Positions 54,620-62,784 of a stretch of 64,000 nt of DNA are shown here, one piece after another. Position 1 is the stretch's first letter; each line of letters opens with the position of its first letter. The stretch is from Clostridiales bacterium UBA6114. Its GTDB lineage: Bacteria; Bacillota; Clostridia; Oscillospirales; Butyricicoccaceae. Under the pieces are notes generated by a model. It saw nothing but the letters and a program-made list of their open reading frames with translations. It had not been told where the DNA came from and made no database searches. The translations under genes were made by a program, and so were the position numbers. Where the stretch lies: the NCBI GenBank assembly GCA_002423435.1, contig DIWE01000011.1:1-64000 (forward strand). The letters are read 5' to 3'.

Positions 54620-55708
54620 TTAAACCCAATGCGGAGCATCCCACAGCGGCAGCTTTATGCCGTTGCCCTGTCTGAGGGCGCGCTGATAAATGTCATAAGC
54701 AAACGAGACGTCGTAAACCGGCATCCCCTGTGCGTTGAAGATCGTCGGCCGGCCGTTCTTCACGCGGTTTGCGGCGGCTCCTTCCACTACCGCGCCCATT
54801 TCTATGATGTCCTGTTCCCGGCTCAGCTTACCCTCTCTGACCAGCCGGACAACCTCAAAGGATGGAACATCGATCCGGTCGGTATCGTACCAGACGTCAT
54901 GCATCGCGTAGTTGTCCATAACGAGGTTTGCCCCGAACAGAAAGTCGTCGTCGAGCTTTCCGCCCGCGGACAGCTCGATCAGAACGTCGTCGCTCAGCCA
55001 TTCCGTTCTCAGGTGGGGCGGGTTCTTACCCGAAGCGGCGACGTGCACCACATCGGAGCCGACCACGGCGTCCTCGAGCGAGCCGACTGCTTCAACCCGG
55101 ACACCGAATGCTTCGGCCATCTCCTTTGAAAACGACCTGCTTTTTTCCGCCACGATGTCATATACCTTGACCAGCCTCAGATCGGGCATGGTGTGCACCA
55201 TGCCCATCAGCGTGGCGTGATTGATGACCCCGGCGCCGACCAGACCGAGCACCCCGGCGCCGTCGCGCGCGAGATACTTTGCGGCGATGCCGGGGACGGC
55301 GCCGGTGCGCATGGCGCTGACCAGATTTCCGACCATAGCGCACAGCGGCATGCCGGTATCGCTGTCGTTGACAATGACAAGGTGATTTGACCGGGGGAGT
55401 CCCTTTTCGAGGTTTGCCCGATTGGAGCCGTACCACTTGCAGCCGCAGACGTTGTAACGTCCCCCGACGTAGGCGATCATAGCCATGAAACGCCTGTCGG
55501 GGCCGGCCAGAGGCATATCGGGGAATGAAGAGGTCTCGGGAAATACCAGGCGGATACCGTGCTCGTTTAAGGACGGTCCCCCCATAATATAATCTCCCCT
55601 GTGAATGAGGCGGTACATCTCTTCCACCGCACTCAGACACATCTCCATGTCGAGGCCTCCGGCCTTGATCATCTCGGGTTCACTTAAAAACAACAGTTCA
55701 GAACTCAC
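54620..55708 (-). CDS. Ornithine cyclodeaminase / mu-crystallin family protein
   Basis: A 362-residue OCD-family enzyme, paralogous to 21423-22547. Both open with FLSEPDM/FLSEPEMIKAG and share GGRYNVCGCKWYGSN-like and SAMRTGAVPGIAAKYLARDG blocks. The NAD(P) motif is VLGLVGAGVINHAT near residue 160. GTG at 55708 follows AAGGAG; a longer frame upstream has no site. It sits between hyuB and dctQ here, while in the first locus the paralog lies after dctP. It probably reduces or cyclises an imine or keto acid formed from the imported substrate. Confidence 0.86.
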   Translation of the reverse strand: MSSELLFLSEPEMIKAGGLDMEMCLSAVEEMYRLIHRGDYIMGGPSLNEHGIRLVFPETSSFPDMPLAGPDRRFMAMIAYVGGRYNVCGCKWYGSNRANLEKGLPRSNHLVIVNDSDTGMPLCAMVGNLVSAMRTGAVPGIAAKYLARDGAGVLGLVGAGVINHATLMGMVHTMPDLRLVKVYDIVAEKSRSFSKEMAEAFGVRVEAVGSLEDAVVGSDVVHVAASGKNPPHLRTEWLSDDVLIELSAGGKLDDDFLFGANLVMDNYAMHDVWYDTDRIDVPSFEVVRLVREGKLSREQDIIEMGAVVEGAAANRVKNGRPTIFNAQGMPVYDVSFAYDIYQRALRQGNGIKLPLWDAPHWV

Positions 55709-55761
55709 GGCGCACACTCCTTTTATGTTTTGTATATAGGCTCTCTGTATATCTTGGAGGC

Positions 55762-57450
55762 TCAGCTTTGCCGGTAGACGATCTTTGAGGTTTCGGGGTC
55801 GAGCTCGACGCCGTAATCTCTCCTTGCCGCTTCGGCGGAAATATAGCCGTTTAGCAGGTCCCATTCGATCAGTTGGTGATCGCGCTCGGCGGCATTGCCG
55901 TACCCGCCTCCGCCGCTGGTGGTAATGGTGACGGTGGTGCCCGCCCTGACCGCGACCCCGCTGATGCTGCGCTCGGGCTTGCCTCCCGGAGGGGTCACGC
56001 TTGCATAATCGGTCCCGCCGGGCTGGCCGCCGTCCAGTCCGTAAGTGCCCGTAAACGGCCGCCCTGTTATGATGGAGACGTTGGTATCGGTCAGACAGGT
56101 AAGCTCCCTGACCATACCGAGCCCGCCCCGGTATTTTCCGGCGCCGCCCGTATCGGGCAGGAGCGCGTAACGTTCGACGCGGAACGGGTGTTCCAGCTCA
56201 ATGATCTCCGCCGGCGCATTGGCGGTATTGGTCATATGCGTCTGGTGCGCGTTTGCCCCGTCCTCGTTGTACTTTGCGCCGCGGCCGGCGCCGTAGGTTT
56301 CGACATAGGAGAAGTTGCGGTTGATTCTGGGGTCATTGCCGACAAGGCTGATTGCGTTCCAATGGCCGTCGCAGGCGCAGACGCGTTCGGGGATCAGCCT
56401 GGAAAACGCGCCGATGACCACGTCGCAGATCCTCTGCGCCGGCATACAGTTGCACCCCGCGATTGCACTGGGCATTTGCGCGTTGATGATGCTGGTATAT
56501 TCGGGAAACTTGATATGTATCGCGCGGTATGCGCCGGCATTGGTGGGCACGTCGCTGCCCAGGATGGCCTTGATCGAATAATAGACCGCGGAATAAGTAA
56601 CGGACGGCGGCGCGTTGTATCCGTACTCGCCGGGAATGTCGGAACCGTCAAAGTCCACTGTGATGTCTTCGTCCCCGATCGTTACCTTGGTCCTGATGCT
56701 CCTGTCGCGGTGCGCAGGTCCGTCGATCTCCAGCTTGTCTTCAAAGGAGTAGCAGCCGTTTGGCTGCGCCCTGATCGCGGCACGCATTCCGTTTTCAGAG
56801 TAATCAAGAAGTGCGGAAAAGTATTCGAGCAAATTCTCCCGCCCATACTTTTTCGCCAATGACTTGATGCGGACGTCGCCCCGGGCGCAGGCCGCGAGCT
56901 GCGCCATCATATCGCCGCGGAACTCGTAGGGAGTGCGGACGTTTGCGGTGATGAAGGAGATGAGATCCTCCTGCAATACGTTCTCGCGCATAATCTTGAG
57001 GCCGGGGATGATCACGCCCTCTTCGTAAAGCGTTTTGGACACATAGCTGATCGGGTTGCCGCCGACGTCCACGTGATGGGCAAGCGAACCGGCAAAAGCG
57101 ATGATCTCGCCCTCAAAAAAGACGGGGGTGAAAATCATGATATCGAACAGGTGCGATCCCATCATATAGGGGTTGTTGTGTATGAGGGCGTCCCCCTCCC
57201 TGATTGTTTCAACAGGGTGACGCTTCAGGAGCTCTTTTAGAGTCTGCGCCATGATTCCCAGGTGAACCGGGATAAAGGTGCCCTGGGCGACGATGTTTCC
57301 CCCGCGGTCGTACAATGCGCACGAACAGTCCTTGCGCACCTTTATGTTGGACGAGAAGGCCGATTTCGTCAGGTAGGTGTTCATCTCCTCGGTCGCCCAC
57401 TGCATGTTGTTGGCGATGACCGCCAATGTAATGCCGTCGATTCTGCTCAT
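55762..57450 (-). CDS. hyuB: Hydantoinase B / oxoprolinase family protein
   Basis: A 562-residue HyuB-type subunit. Conserved parts are HNNPYMMGSHLFDIMIF near residue 93, LAHHVDVGGNP near 124, HMTNTANAPAEIIE near 412 and GGAGKYRGGLGM near 438, ending with SGGGGYGNA near 530. The ATG at 57450 has GGAGG nine nucleotides upstream; the frame extends further into hyuA without a site. It differs enough from HyuB at 25619-27388, for example HNNPY against GNDPY, to suggest another substrate or an old duplication. Confidence 0.91.
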   Translation of the reverse strand: MSRIDGITLAVIANNMQWATEEMNTYLTKSAFSSNIKVRKDCSCALYDRGGNIVAQGTFIPVHLGIMAQTLKELLKRHPVETIREGDALIHNNPYMMGSHLFDIMIFTPVFFEGEIIAFAGSLAHHVDVGGNPISYVSKTLYEEGVIIPGLKIMRENVLQEDLISFITANVRTPYEFRGDMMAQLAACARGDVRIKSLAKKYGRENLLEYFSALLDYSENGMRAAIRAQPNGCYSFEDKLEIDGPAHRDRSIRTKVTIGDEDITVDFDGSDIPGEYGYNAPPSVTYSAVYYSIKAILGSDVPTNAGAYRAIHIKFPEYTSIINAQMPSAIAGCNCMPAQRICDVVIGAFSRLIPERVCACDGHWNAISLVGNDPRINRNFSYVETYGAGRGAKYNEDGANAHQTHMTNTANAPAEIIELEHPFRVERYALLPDTGGAGKYRGGLGMVRELTCLTDTNVSIITGRPFTGTYGLDGGQPGGTDYASVTPPGGKPERSISGVAVRAGTTVTITTSGGGGYGNAAERDHQLIEWDLLNGYISAEAARRDYGVELDPETSKIVYRQS

Positions 57451-57464
57451 GTAAGAAACCTCCT

Positions 57465-59519
57465 TCATGCTTCCTCTGCCCTTGTAATAACGATGTTCCG
57501 GTAGGCGTCGATTGCCGCGGTATAATCGGGAGGAATCGGGGTGGAGGCGGCATATTCCTCGATCATTGCGGGACCGCTGACGCGGCATCCGACCGGCATT
57601 CTGTCGCGATCATAGACGGTGCTTTCGATAAAATCGCCGCCGAACATCATTCTTCGGATCCCCTTGACGGCGGCGTCCGGGACATCGCTCTGCTCGAACT
57701 CAAAGCGTTTGAATTCCAGCGCCGGGATGACGGCGAAGGCCGACAGCCGAAGATTGACAAACGTAATTTTATCGCCGAGGATGTAGCCGTATGTGCGGCG
57801 ATGGATATCCTCAAACGACCTTTCGCAGTCTCTGAACTCCTCGTTCCTGCCGATGTGGGAGGGCACCGCAACGCTCAGTTCCCACGCCTGTCCGCCGTAA
57901 CGCATGTCGGATGTCGCCGCAAACGCCAGCTCCTTTTCGGAAAAACCCTCCCGCGCCATGTCGAGGACCGCTTCGGCGCGCATTTCATCATAGCAGGCGT
58001 TGTATTGCCCCGTGGTAATTTCGTCGGTGGCGGTGACGATTGTGCGGACATAGTCGTAGCGGACCTTGGCAAGCTGACAACCGATCGCCGAGAACATGCC
58101 GGGGTTTTGCGGAACGATCACCTTTTTGATGTTGAGCTCGTCTGCGAGATCGACCGCGTGCAGGGACCCGCCGCCGCCGAACGCCATCAATGAAAATTCC
58201 CTGAGGTCATAGCCCTTTTGAGTGGAAATAACGTTGATTCCGCCGCACATGTTGGCGTTGACCAGACGGCGCACGCCTGATGCCGCCTGAATGGTGTCCA
58301 TTCCGTTCTTCGCGCAGAGCTCTGCGTTGACCGCCTCGACGCTTTTTTCAGTTGACAGATGATACTCACCGCCGAGAAAGTTTTCAGGATTGAGGAAGCC
58401 CATGATCAGATTGGAGTCGGTGACGGTCGGCAGGCTGCCGTTTCCGTAGCAGGCGGGACCGGGAAATGCGCCGGCGCTCTGGGGTCCGACGCGGATGCCG
58501 CCTCCGGCGTCGATCCAGGCGATGCTGCCGCCGCCGGCGCCGATTGTGTGCATCTCAATGGTAGGGACCTTGACCGGGAATCCCCCCAGCTCGGCGCCGG
58601 AGGTAAACACGGCTTCGTGGTTCTCTATGAGCGCCAGGTCGGTGCTCGTACCGCCGATGTCGATGGTGATGACATTTTTTTCTTCAATCAGGCGGGACAT
58701 ATACAAACTGGCGAGGACGCCGCCCGCGGGACCGGAGAATACGGTGTGGACGCTTCTTTCGCCGGCGGCGTGGGAACTCATGATGCCGCCGTTGGACTGC
58801 ATGATATGTACGCCGGGCCGGATGCCGAGGTTTTGCCGTTTGACGTCAAGATTGTCGATATAGTCCTTCACCTTCGGCATCAGATAGGCGTTGACCGCCG
58901 TTGTGCAGAAGCGCTCGTATTCGCGGATTTCGGGCAAGGTTTCAGAGGAAGTGCAGATATGTACGCCGGGCATGCAGGAGCGGAGGATCTCTTTTGTCCG
59001 AAGCTCGTTTGCGGCATTCTTGTAAGAATGAAGAAAACAGACGGCAACCGATTCTACCTCCATCGCCTTGAGCTTCTGCGCCAGAGCGGCGGCCTCGGCC
59101 TCTTTAACAGTCTTTACAATGGTTCCGTCGTAATAGACGCGTTCGTCCAGCTCAAAAACCAGATAGCGCGGAATCGGCGGCCGGGGCCTCTGCGCCCAGA
59201 AATCGTAGAGATTCGGGCGCGCCTGTCTTGCGATCTCCAGAATATCGCGGAAGCCCTTGGTGGTGACCAGAGCCGTCTTTGCGCCCTTTCGCTCCAGCAG
59301 CGCGTTGGTAGCTACCGTTGTACCGTGAATAAAATAAGCAATTTCACCGGGCGCAATCCCGAGTTGCTTGCAGATCTTTTTGATCCCGTTTTCAATTCCG
59401 ATGGAAGAATCGTGAGGGGTTGAATGAACCTTTGTGGTATAGACCTTCTTTTTTACATCGTCAAACATGACGATATCCGTAAAAGTCCCTCCAACATCCA
59501 CGCTCAGTCTGTAACTCAT
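57465..59519 (-). CDS. hyuA: Hydantoinase A / oxoprolinase family protein
   Basis: A 684-residue HyuA-type ATPase subunit, the same length as its paralog at 27395-29449. Motifs are SVDVGGTFTDIVMFD near residue 6, FIHGTTVATNALLE near 62, IDIGGTSTDLALIE near 290 and LMAFGGGGSLHAVDL near 449. It heads the second hydantoinase operon, behind a strong promoter with a LacI-type palindrome at the start point. The order hyuA-hyuB-OCD-TRAP implies ring opening and reduction of an imported compound. Confidence 0.92.
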   Translation of the reverse strand: MSYRLSVDVGGTFTDIVMFDDVKKKVYTTKVHSTPHDSSIGIENGIKKICKQLGIAPGEIAYFIHGTTVATNALLERKGAKTALVTTKGFRDILEIARQARPNLYDFWAQRPRPPIPRYLVFELDERVYYDGTIVKTVKEAEAAALAQKLKAMEVESVAVCFLHSYKNAANELRTKEILRSCMPGVHICTSSETLPEIREYERFCTTAVNAYLMPKVKDYIDNLDVKRQNLGIRPGVHIMQSNGGIMSSHAAGERSVHTVFSGPAGGVLASLYMSRLIEEKNVITIDIGGTSTDLALIENHEAVFTSGAELGGFPVKVPTIEMHTIGAGGGSIAWIDAGGGIRVGPQSAGAFPGPACYGNGSLPTVTDSNLIMGFLNPENFLGGEYHLSTEKSVEAVNAELCAKNGMDTIQAASGVRRLVNANMCGGINVISTQKGYDLREFSLMAFGGGGSLHAVDLADELNIKKVIVPQNPGMFSAIGCQLAKVRYDYVRTIVTATDEITTGQYNACYDEMRAEAVLDMAREGFSEKELAFAATSDMRYGGQAWELSVAVPSHIGRNEEFRDCERSFEDIHRRTYGYILGDKITFVNLRLSAFAVIPALEFKRFEFEQSDVPDAAVKGIRRMMFGGDFIESTVYDRDRMPVGCRVSGPAMIEEYAASTPIPPDYTAAIDAYRNIVITRAEEA

Positions 59520-59592
59520 AGTACCCGCTGCACCTCCAGAATCATGTGTAAGCGTCTTTGTATTTCGATTTTCTTTGCCGCTATGGATAATG

Positions 59593-59604
59593 AAACGATC
59601 GTTT
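59593..59604. promoter_or_regulatory. LacI-type operator at the hyuA start point
   Basis: AAACGATCGTTT is a perfect 12-bp palindrome placed just downstream of the -10 box of the minus-strand promoter. One base differs from operator O2 at 35763-35774. Confidence 0.65.
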
Positions 59605-59611
59605 TGTTGGC

Positions 59612-59640
59612 ATTATATTGCGAATAGTGATGCATGTCAA
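59612..59640 (-). promoter_or_regulatory. Consensus promoter of the second hydantoinase operon
   Basis: On the minus strand TTGACA (59640-59635) and TATAAT (59617-59612) are both perfect and 17 nt apart. Such strength fits a repressed promoter. Confidence 0.88.
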
Positions 59641-59985
59641 TCTAAAAATTGATAATAATTTGATAAATAACTTTTTTGCTCCAAAAAGAGAAGGGGATCA
59701 AAATCGATTTATACGAATATAATGCACAATAATAGGCAGGATTTATTGTGCGATAATTCCATATTTTCTTGGGCAAATACTTATCCTATATGAATTTTTA
59801 ACGATAATATGATTGAATTTTTGTAAAAAATGATAAAATTTCAAATTAAATTGACTTTTTACATTGTTTTTTTTATTATTAAAGATGGAAGAATCGAGAT
59901 TTTATCATTAGATGACCAAAATTCGATTCTTCGAGATCAAGCCGATCCTTTGATGATAAATCGATCAGTTTAAGGAGGTATTTTT
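59641..59985. other. AT-rich divergent region before the second kinase operon
   Basis: No gene was found. GAAGAATCGA (59888-59897) and TCGATTCTTC (59923-59932) form a 10-bp inverted repeat around 25 nt, which could be an operator pair or a leader hairpin. No convincing plus-strand promoter was assigned. Confidence 0.5.
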
Positions 59986-60324
59986 ATGGACAAAAGAGGA
60001 ACTGTTGTCACCCGCAGACAGGCGCGTATTACGTTTGAAGGCGACGAGCTGTGCCGCAACTACTTTCAGACCGATCAAATCACCTTTGGCATGAGCGTTC
60101 TCCCGCGCGGCAGGCATGGCGGGCTTGACCCCGGCCACGAGATCGCGGACGAGGTCTTCTTTTGCGCCAAGGGCCATGTGGCCTGCTATTTCCCGGAAGA
60201 CGACACCTACTATGAGCTTGAAGAGGGCGATGCATTGCTGATTCCGCCAAAAACCGGCCACAGGCTCTTTAACATCGGCGACGGCGAAGCGGTTGTCACA
60301 TGGAGCTGCGCGCCTCACCCCTGA
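59986..60324 (+). CDS. Cupin-domain protein
   Basis: A 112-residue cupin. Motif 1 is PRGRHGGLDPGHEIADEVFFCAKG (His and Glu near 42-60) and motif 2 is PPKTGHRLFN (His near 92). AAGGAGG precedes the ATG. It heads an operon with an FGGY kinase, an SDR and a FAD oxidoreductase. It resembles the cupins at 36013 and 44633 in plan. A sugar-acid isomerase role or binding role is likely but not shown. Confidence 0.83.
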   Translation: MDKRGTVVTRRQARITFEGDELCRNYFQTDQITFGMSVLPRGRHGGLDPGHEIADEVFFCAKGHVACYFPEDDTYYELEEGDALLIPPKTGHRLFNIGDGEAVVTWSCAPHP

Positions 60325-60402
60325 TCGGAGTCCATGGTCCGGTTGTTTCGGTTTTACTTTGCGTCCTCATATCTTTTACAGCGTACAAGGAGGTTTATCA
60401 GA

Positions 60403-61917
60403 ATGGAAAACAAATTGCTCTTGGGAATCGATCTGGGTACAACGGCGCTGAAAGCGGTGGTTTTTGATTACCATGGAAAGCAAATCGCGGAAACCGGCGT
60501 CGAGTATTCGCTGGAAAGCCCCGCTCCCGATTTTGTGGAAGCCGATCCGGAGGTATATTGGAGTTCGCTTAAAGCCGCGCTGAAGGAAGCGGGCCAAAGC
60601 TGCAATTTAAACGACATAACCGGCATCGGCTTTTCGTCGCAGGGGGAAACCATGCTTTTTATGGATAAGGACGGAAAACCGCTGCGGCGCGCGATCGTCT
60701 GGATGGATAACCGCGCGAAGGAGGAAGCGAAGCTTTTGCAGGAAAGATTTACAAACGAACGGTGCTACAAGACCTGCGGACAGGTCAGCTTCGAGCCTTG
60801 CTGGCCCGCTTCCAAGGTTCTCTGGGTCCGCAAAAACGAGCCTGAGATCTTTAAGAAGACGGATAGGATCATATTGCTCGAGGATTACATCATCTACCGC
60901 ATGACCGGCAGATATGTGTCCGAATGCTCCTTATTGACATCGACCTCCTATTGGGATATCACCACCAAAAAATATTGGCCGGAGATGCTTGAAACCATTG
61001 GAATCACAGAGCGGCAACTGCCTGAGATCCGGGAGTCCGGCGAGGCGGTCGGCACGCTGCTCCCCGAAGTTGCCCGCGAACTCGGCCTGTCCGCCGACGC
61101 GGTTGTCTGCACCGGCGCACTCGACCAGGCCGCCGGTGCTATCGGCGCGGGCAATCTCCGTGAAGGAATGTTTTCTGAGAATATCGGCGCGGCACTGGCG
61201 ATCTGCGCCGTTACCAAAACCCTGACTTACGACCCGAACGGCGCTATGCCGGTGCACTATTTCGCGCTGCCGGATACATATATGATGCATACCTTTACCA
61301 GCGGCGGCATGAATCTGCGCTGGTTCAGGGACAATTTCTGCAGGCTCGAGATCACGGTCGGCGAAATGACGGGGAAATCGGCGTTTGCGTTGCTGGACGC
61401 GGAAGCAGCCAAAGCCCCCGCCGGCTGTGACGGCATAATCATGATGCCGCATCTCGCCGGCTCGATGGCCCCCGACATGAACTCCGACGCCAAGGGTGTT
61501 TTCTATGGTTTTTCTCTCAACCACAGGAAGCCGCATTTTGTTCGCGCTATCATGGAATCGCTTGGATTTATCTTAAAGCGCAATTTGGACGCTTTAGAGG
61601 CCATGGGCATCCATGTCGATGAGATTCGTTCGCTTGGCGGCGGGGCGCGCAGTGATTTCTGGAACCAGATTAAAGCCGATGTCACGGGGCGCCGTTTGGT
61701 GACGGTGCGGTGCAAGGAAGCCGCTTCGCTCGGCGCCGCCGTTTTGGCCGGCAAGGCGCTTAACGTGTTTGACAGCGTCACCAGCGCCTGTGAGAGCATG
61801 GTCGCGATCGACCATATTTACGAGCCGAACCCGGCCAATCGGACTGTCTATGACAACGCCTACATAAAATACAAAAAGCTGTTCAAAGACCTTACAGAAA
61901 TGTTCGCAATGAACTGA
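60403..61917 (+). CDS. FGGY-family carbohydrate kinase
   Basis: A 504-residue sugar kinase. ATPase motif GIDLGTTALKAVVFDY is near residue 7, GIGFSSQGETMLFMDKDG near 74, IVWMDNRAKEE near 98, catalytic Asp in CTGALDQAAGAIGAGN near 236 and GGGARSDFWNQIKADVTGR near 412. It is related to the kinase at 32111-33592 but distinct (SSQGE against GQAES), so it likely phosphorylates another polyol or ketose. The ATG at 60403 has AAGGAGG ten nucleotides upstream; a longer frame to 60334 lacks one. Like the first kinase, it is divergent from a hydantoinase-related operon. Confidence 0.92.
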   Translation: MENKLLLGIDLGTTALKAVVFDYHGKQIAETGVEYSLESPAPDFVEADPEVYWSSLKAALKEAGQSCNLNDITGIGFSSQGETMLFMDKDGKPLRRAIVWMDNRAKEEAKLLQERFTNERCYKTCGQVSFEPCWPASKVLWVRKNEPEIFKKTDRIILLEDYIIYRMTGRYVSECSLLTSTSYWDITTKKYWPEMLETIGITERQLPEIRESGEAVGTLLPEVARELGLSADAVVCTGALDQAAGAIGAGNLREGMFSENIGAALAICAVTKTLTYDPNGAMPVHYFALPDTYMMHTFTSGGMNLRWFRDNFCRLEITVGEMTGKSAFALLDAEAAKAPAGCDGIIMMPHLAGSMAPDMNSDAKGVFYGFSLNHRKPHFVRAIMESLGFILKRNLDALEAMGIHVDEIRSLGGGARSDFWNQIKADVTGRRLVTVRCKEAASLGAAVLAGKALNVFDSVTSACESMVAIDHIYEPNPANRTVYDNAYIKYKKLFKDLTEMFAMN

Positions 61918-61943
61918 AGAGGCTGAAAAAGGAGGATGATTTT

Positions 61944-62714
61944 GTGAGATTCCTGAATAAAACCGTCATCGTGTCCGGCGGGGCGTCCGGCCTGGGAAAG
62001 GCGTCTGCCGCGCGCTTTATCCGGGACGGCGGTATCGTTTATATCTTTGACGTAAACCCAAAAGCCGGCAAAAAAACGGCCGAGGAGCTGTCCGCTTACG
62101 GGGAGGTCCACTTTGTTCCTTGCGATGTTACCAATGAAAAGTCGGTAGCGGACGCCTATTCAAAAGTGATCGCCAAGCGAGGCGCCGTCGATATCCTGCA
62201 TGCCAACGCCGGCATCATCGATAAACCGATGACCATCGATCAGATGAGCTTTGAAAGCTGGAACCGTATGATCAGCATTAACTTAAACGGCATGTTCCTG
62301 ATGGCAAAATACGCCGTTTCGCAGATGCTCCGGCAACCCGGCGGAGTGATCGTCTTTACCGGGTCCAATTGGGCCTATGTCTGCGATCCCGGCTTTACCA
62401 GCTATGCGGCCAGCAAGGGCGCCGTCGTCGCTTTTGCGCGCGCGCTGGCCCTCGACCACGCCAAGGACAATATCCGCATCAACGTTGTATGCCCCGGGAA
62501 TATGCTGACCCCGCTGCTCGAGCGCCAACTGAGCGAAGAATCCGACCCTGGCGCCGCGCTTTCGGCGATGGGCCAGGTCTCGACGCCGGAGGAGATTGCA
62601 AACCTCGTGACCTTCCTCGCCAGCGACGAGGCATCCGCGATGAAGGGTTCGGCCGTGATTATTGACCAGGGCGAAACGCTCGGCTATGGAAAGGGTCTTC
62701 GCATAGAAAAATAA
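61944..62714 (+). CDS. SDR-family NAD(P)-dependent dehydrogenase
   Basis: A 256-residue short-chain dehydrogenase. The cofactor motif is VSGGASGLGKA near residue 9, NAGIID near 88, catalytic Ser in FTGSNWAY near 138 and Tyr/Lys in YAASKGAVV near 152. GTG at 61944 follows AAAAGGAGG. It lies between a sugar kinase and a FAD oxidoreductase, so it likely handles a polyol or its ketose. The substrate is unknown. Confidence 0.9.
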   Translation: MRFLNKTVIVSGGASGLGKASAARFIRDGGIVYIFDVNPKAGKKTAEELSAYGEVHFVPCDVTNEKSVADAYSKVIAKRGAVDILHANAGIIDKPMTIDQMSFESWNRMISINLNGMFLMAKYAVSQMLRQPGGVIVFTGSNWAYVCDPGFTSYAASKGAVVAFARALALDHAKDNIRINVVCPGNMLTPLLERQLSEESDPGAALSAMGQVSTPEEIANLVTFLASDEASAMKGSAVIIDQGETLGYGKGLRIEK

Positions 62715-62724
62715 GCAATTTTTA

Positions 62725-62784
62725 CAGTCATTACATTTCGTCTTTTGTATTTCTCTAAGTTATTCGAAAGGAATGGCCATAACA
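62725..62784 (+). repeat. Possible decayed third copy of the palindromic repeat
   Basis: The block GAAAGGAATGGCCATAACA before the next start matches copy B (GAAAGGAATGGTCATATAA) at all but a few positions, and AGTCATT, ATTTCG and TCTTTTGT upstream resemble the left half. The region again fills a gap between co-directional genes. The left half is weak, so chance is possible. Confidence 0.4.
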
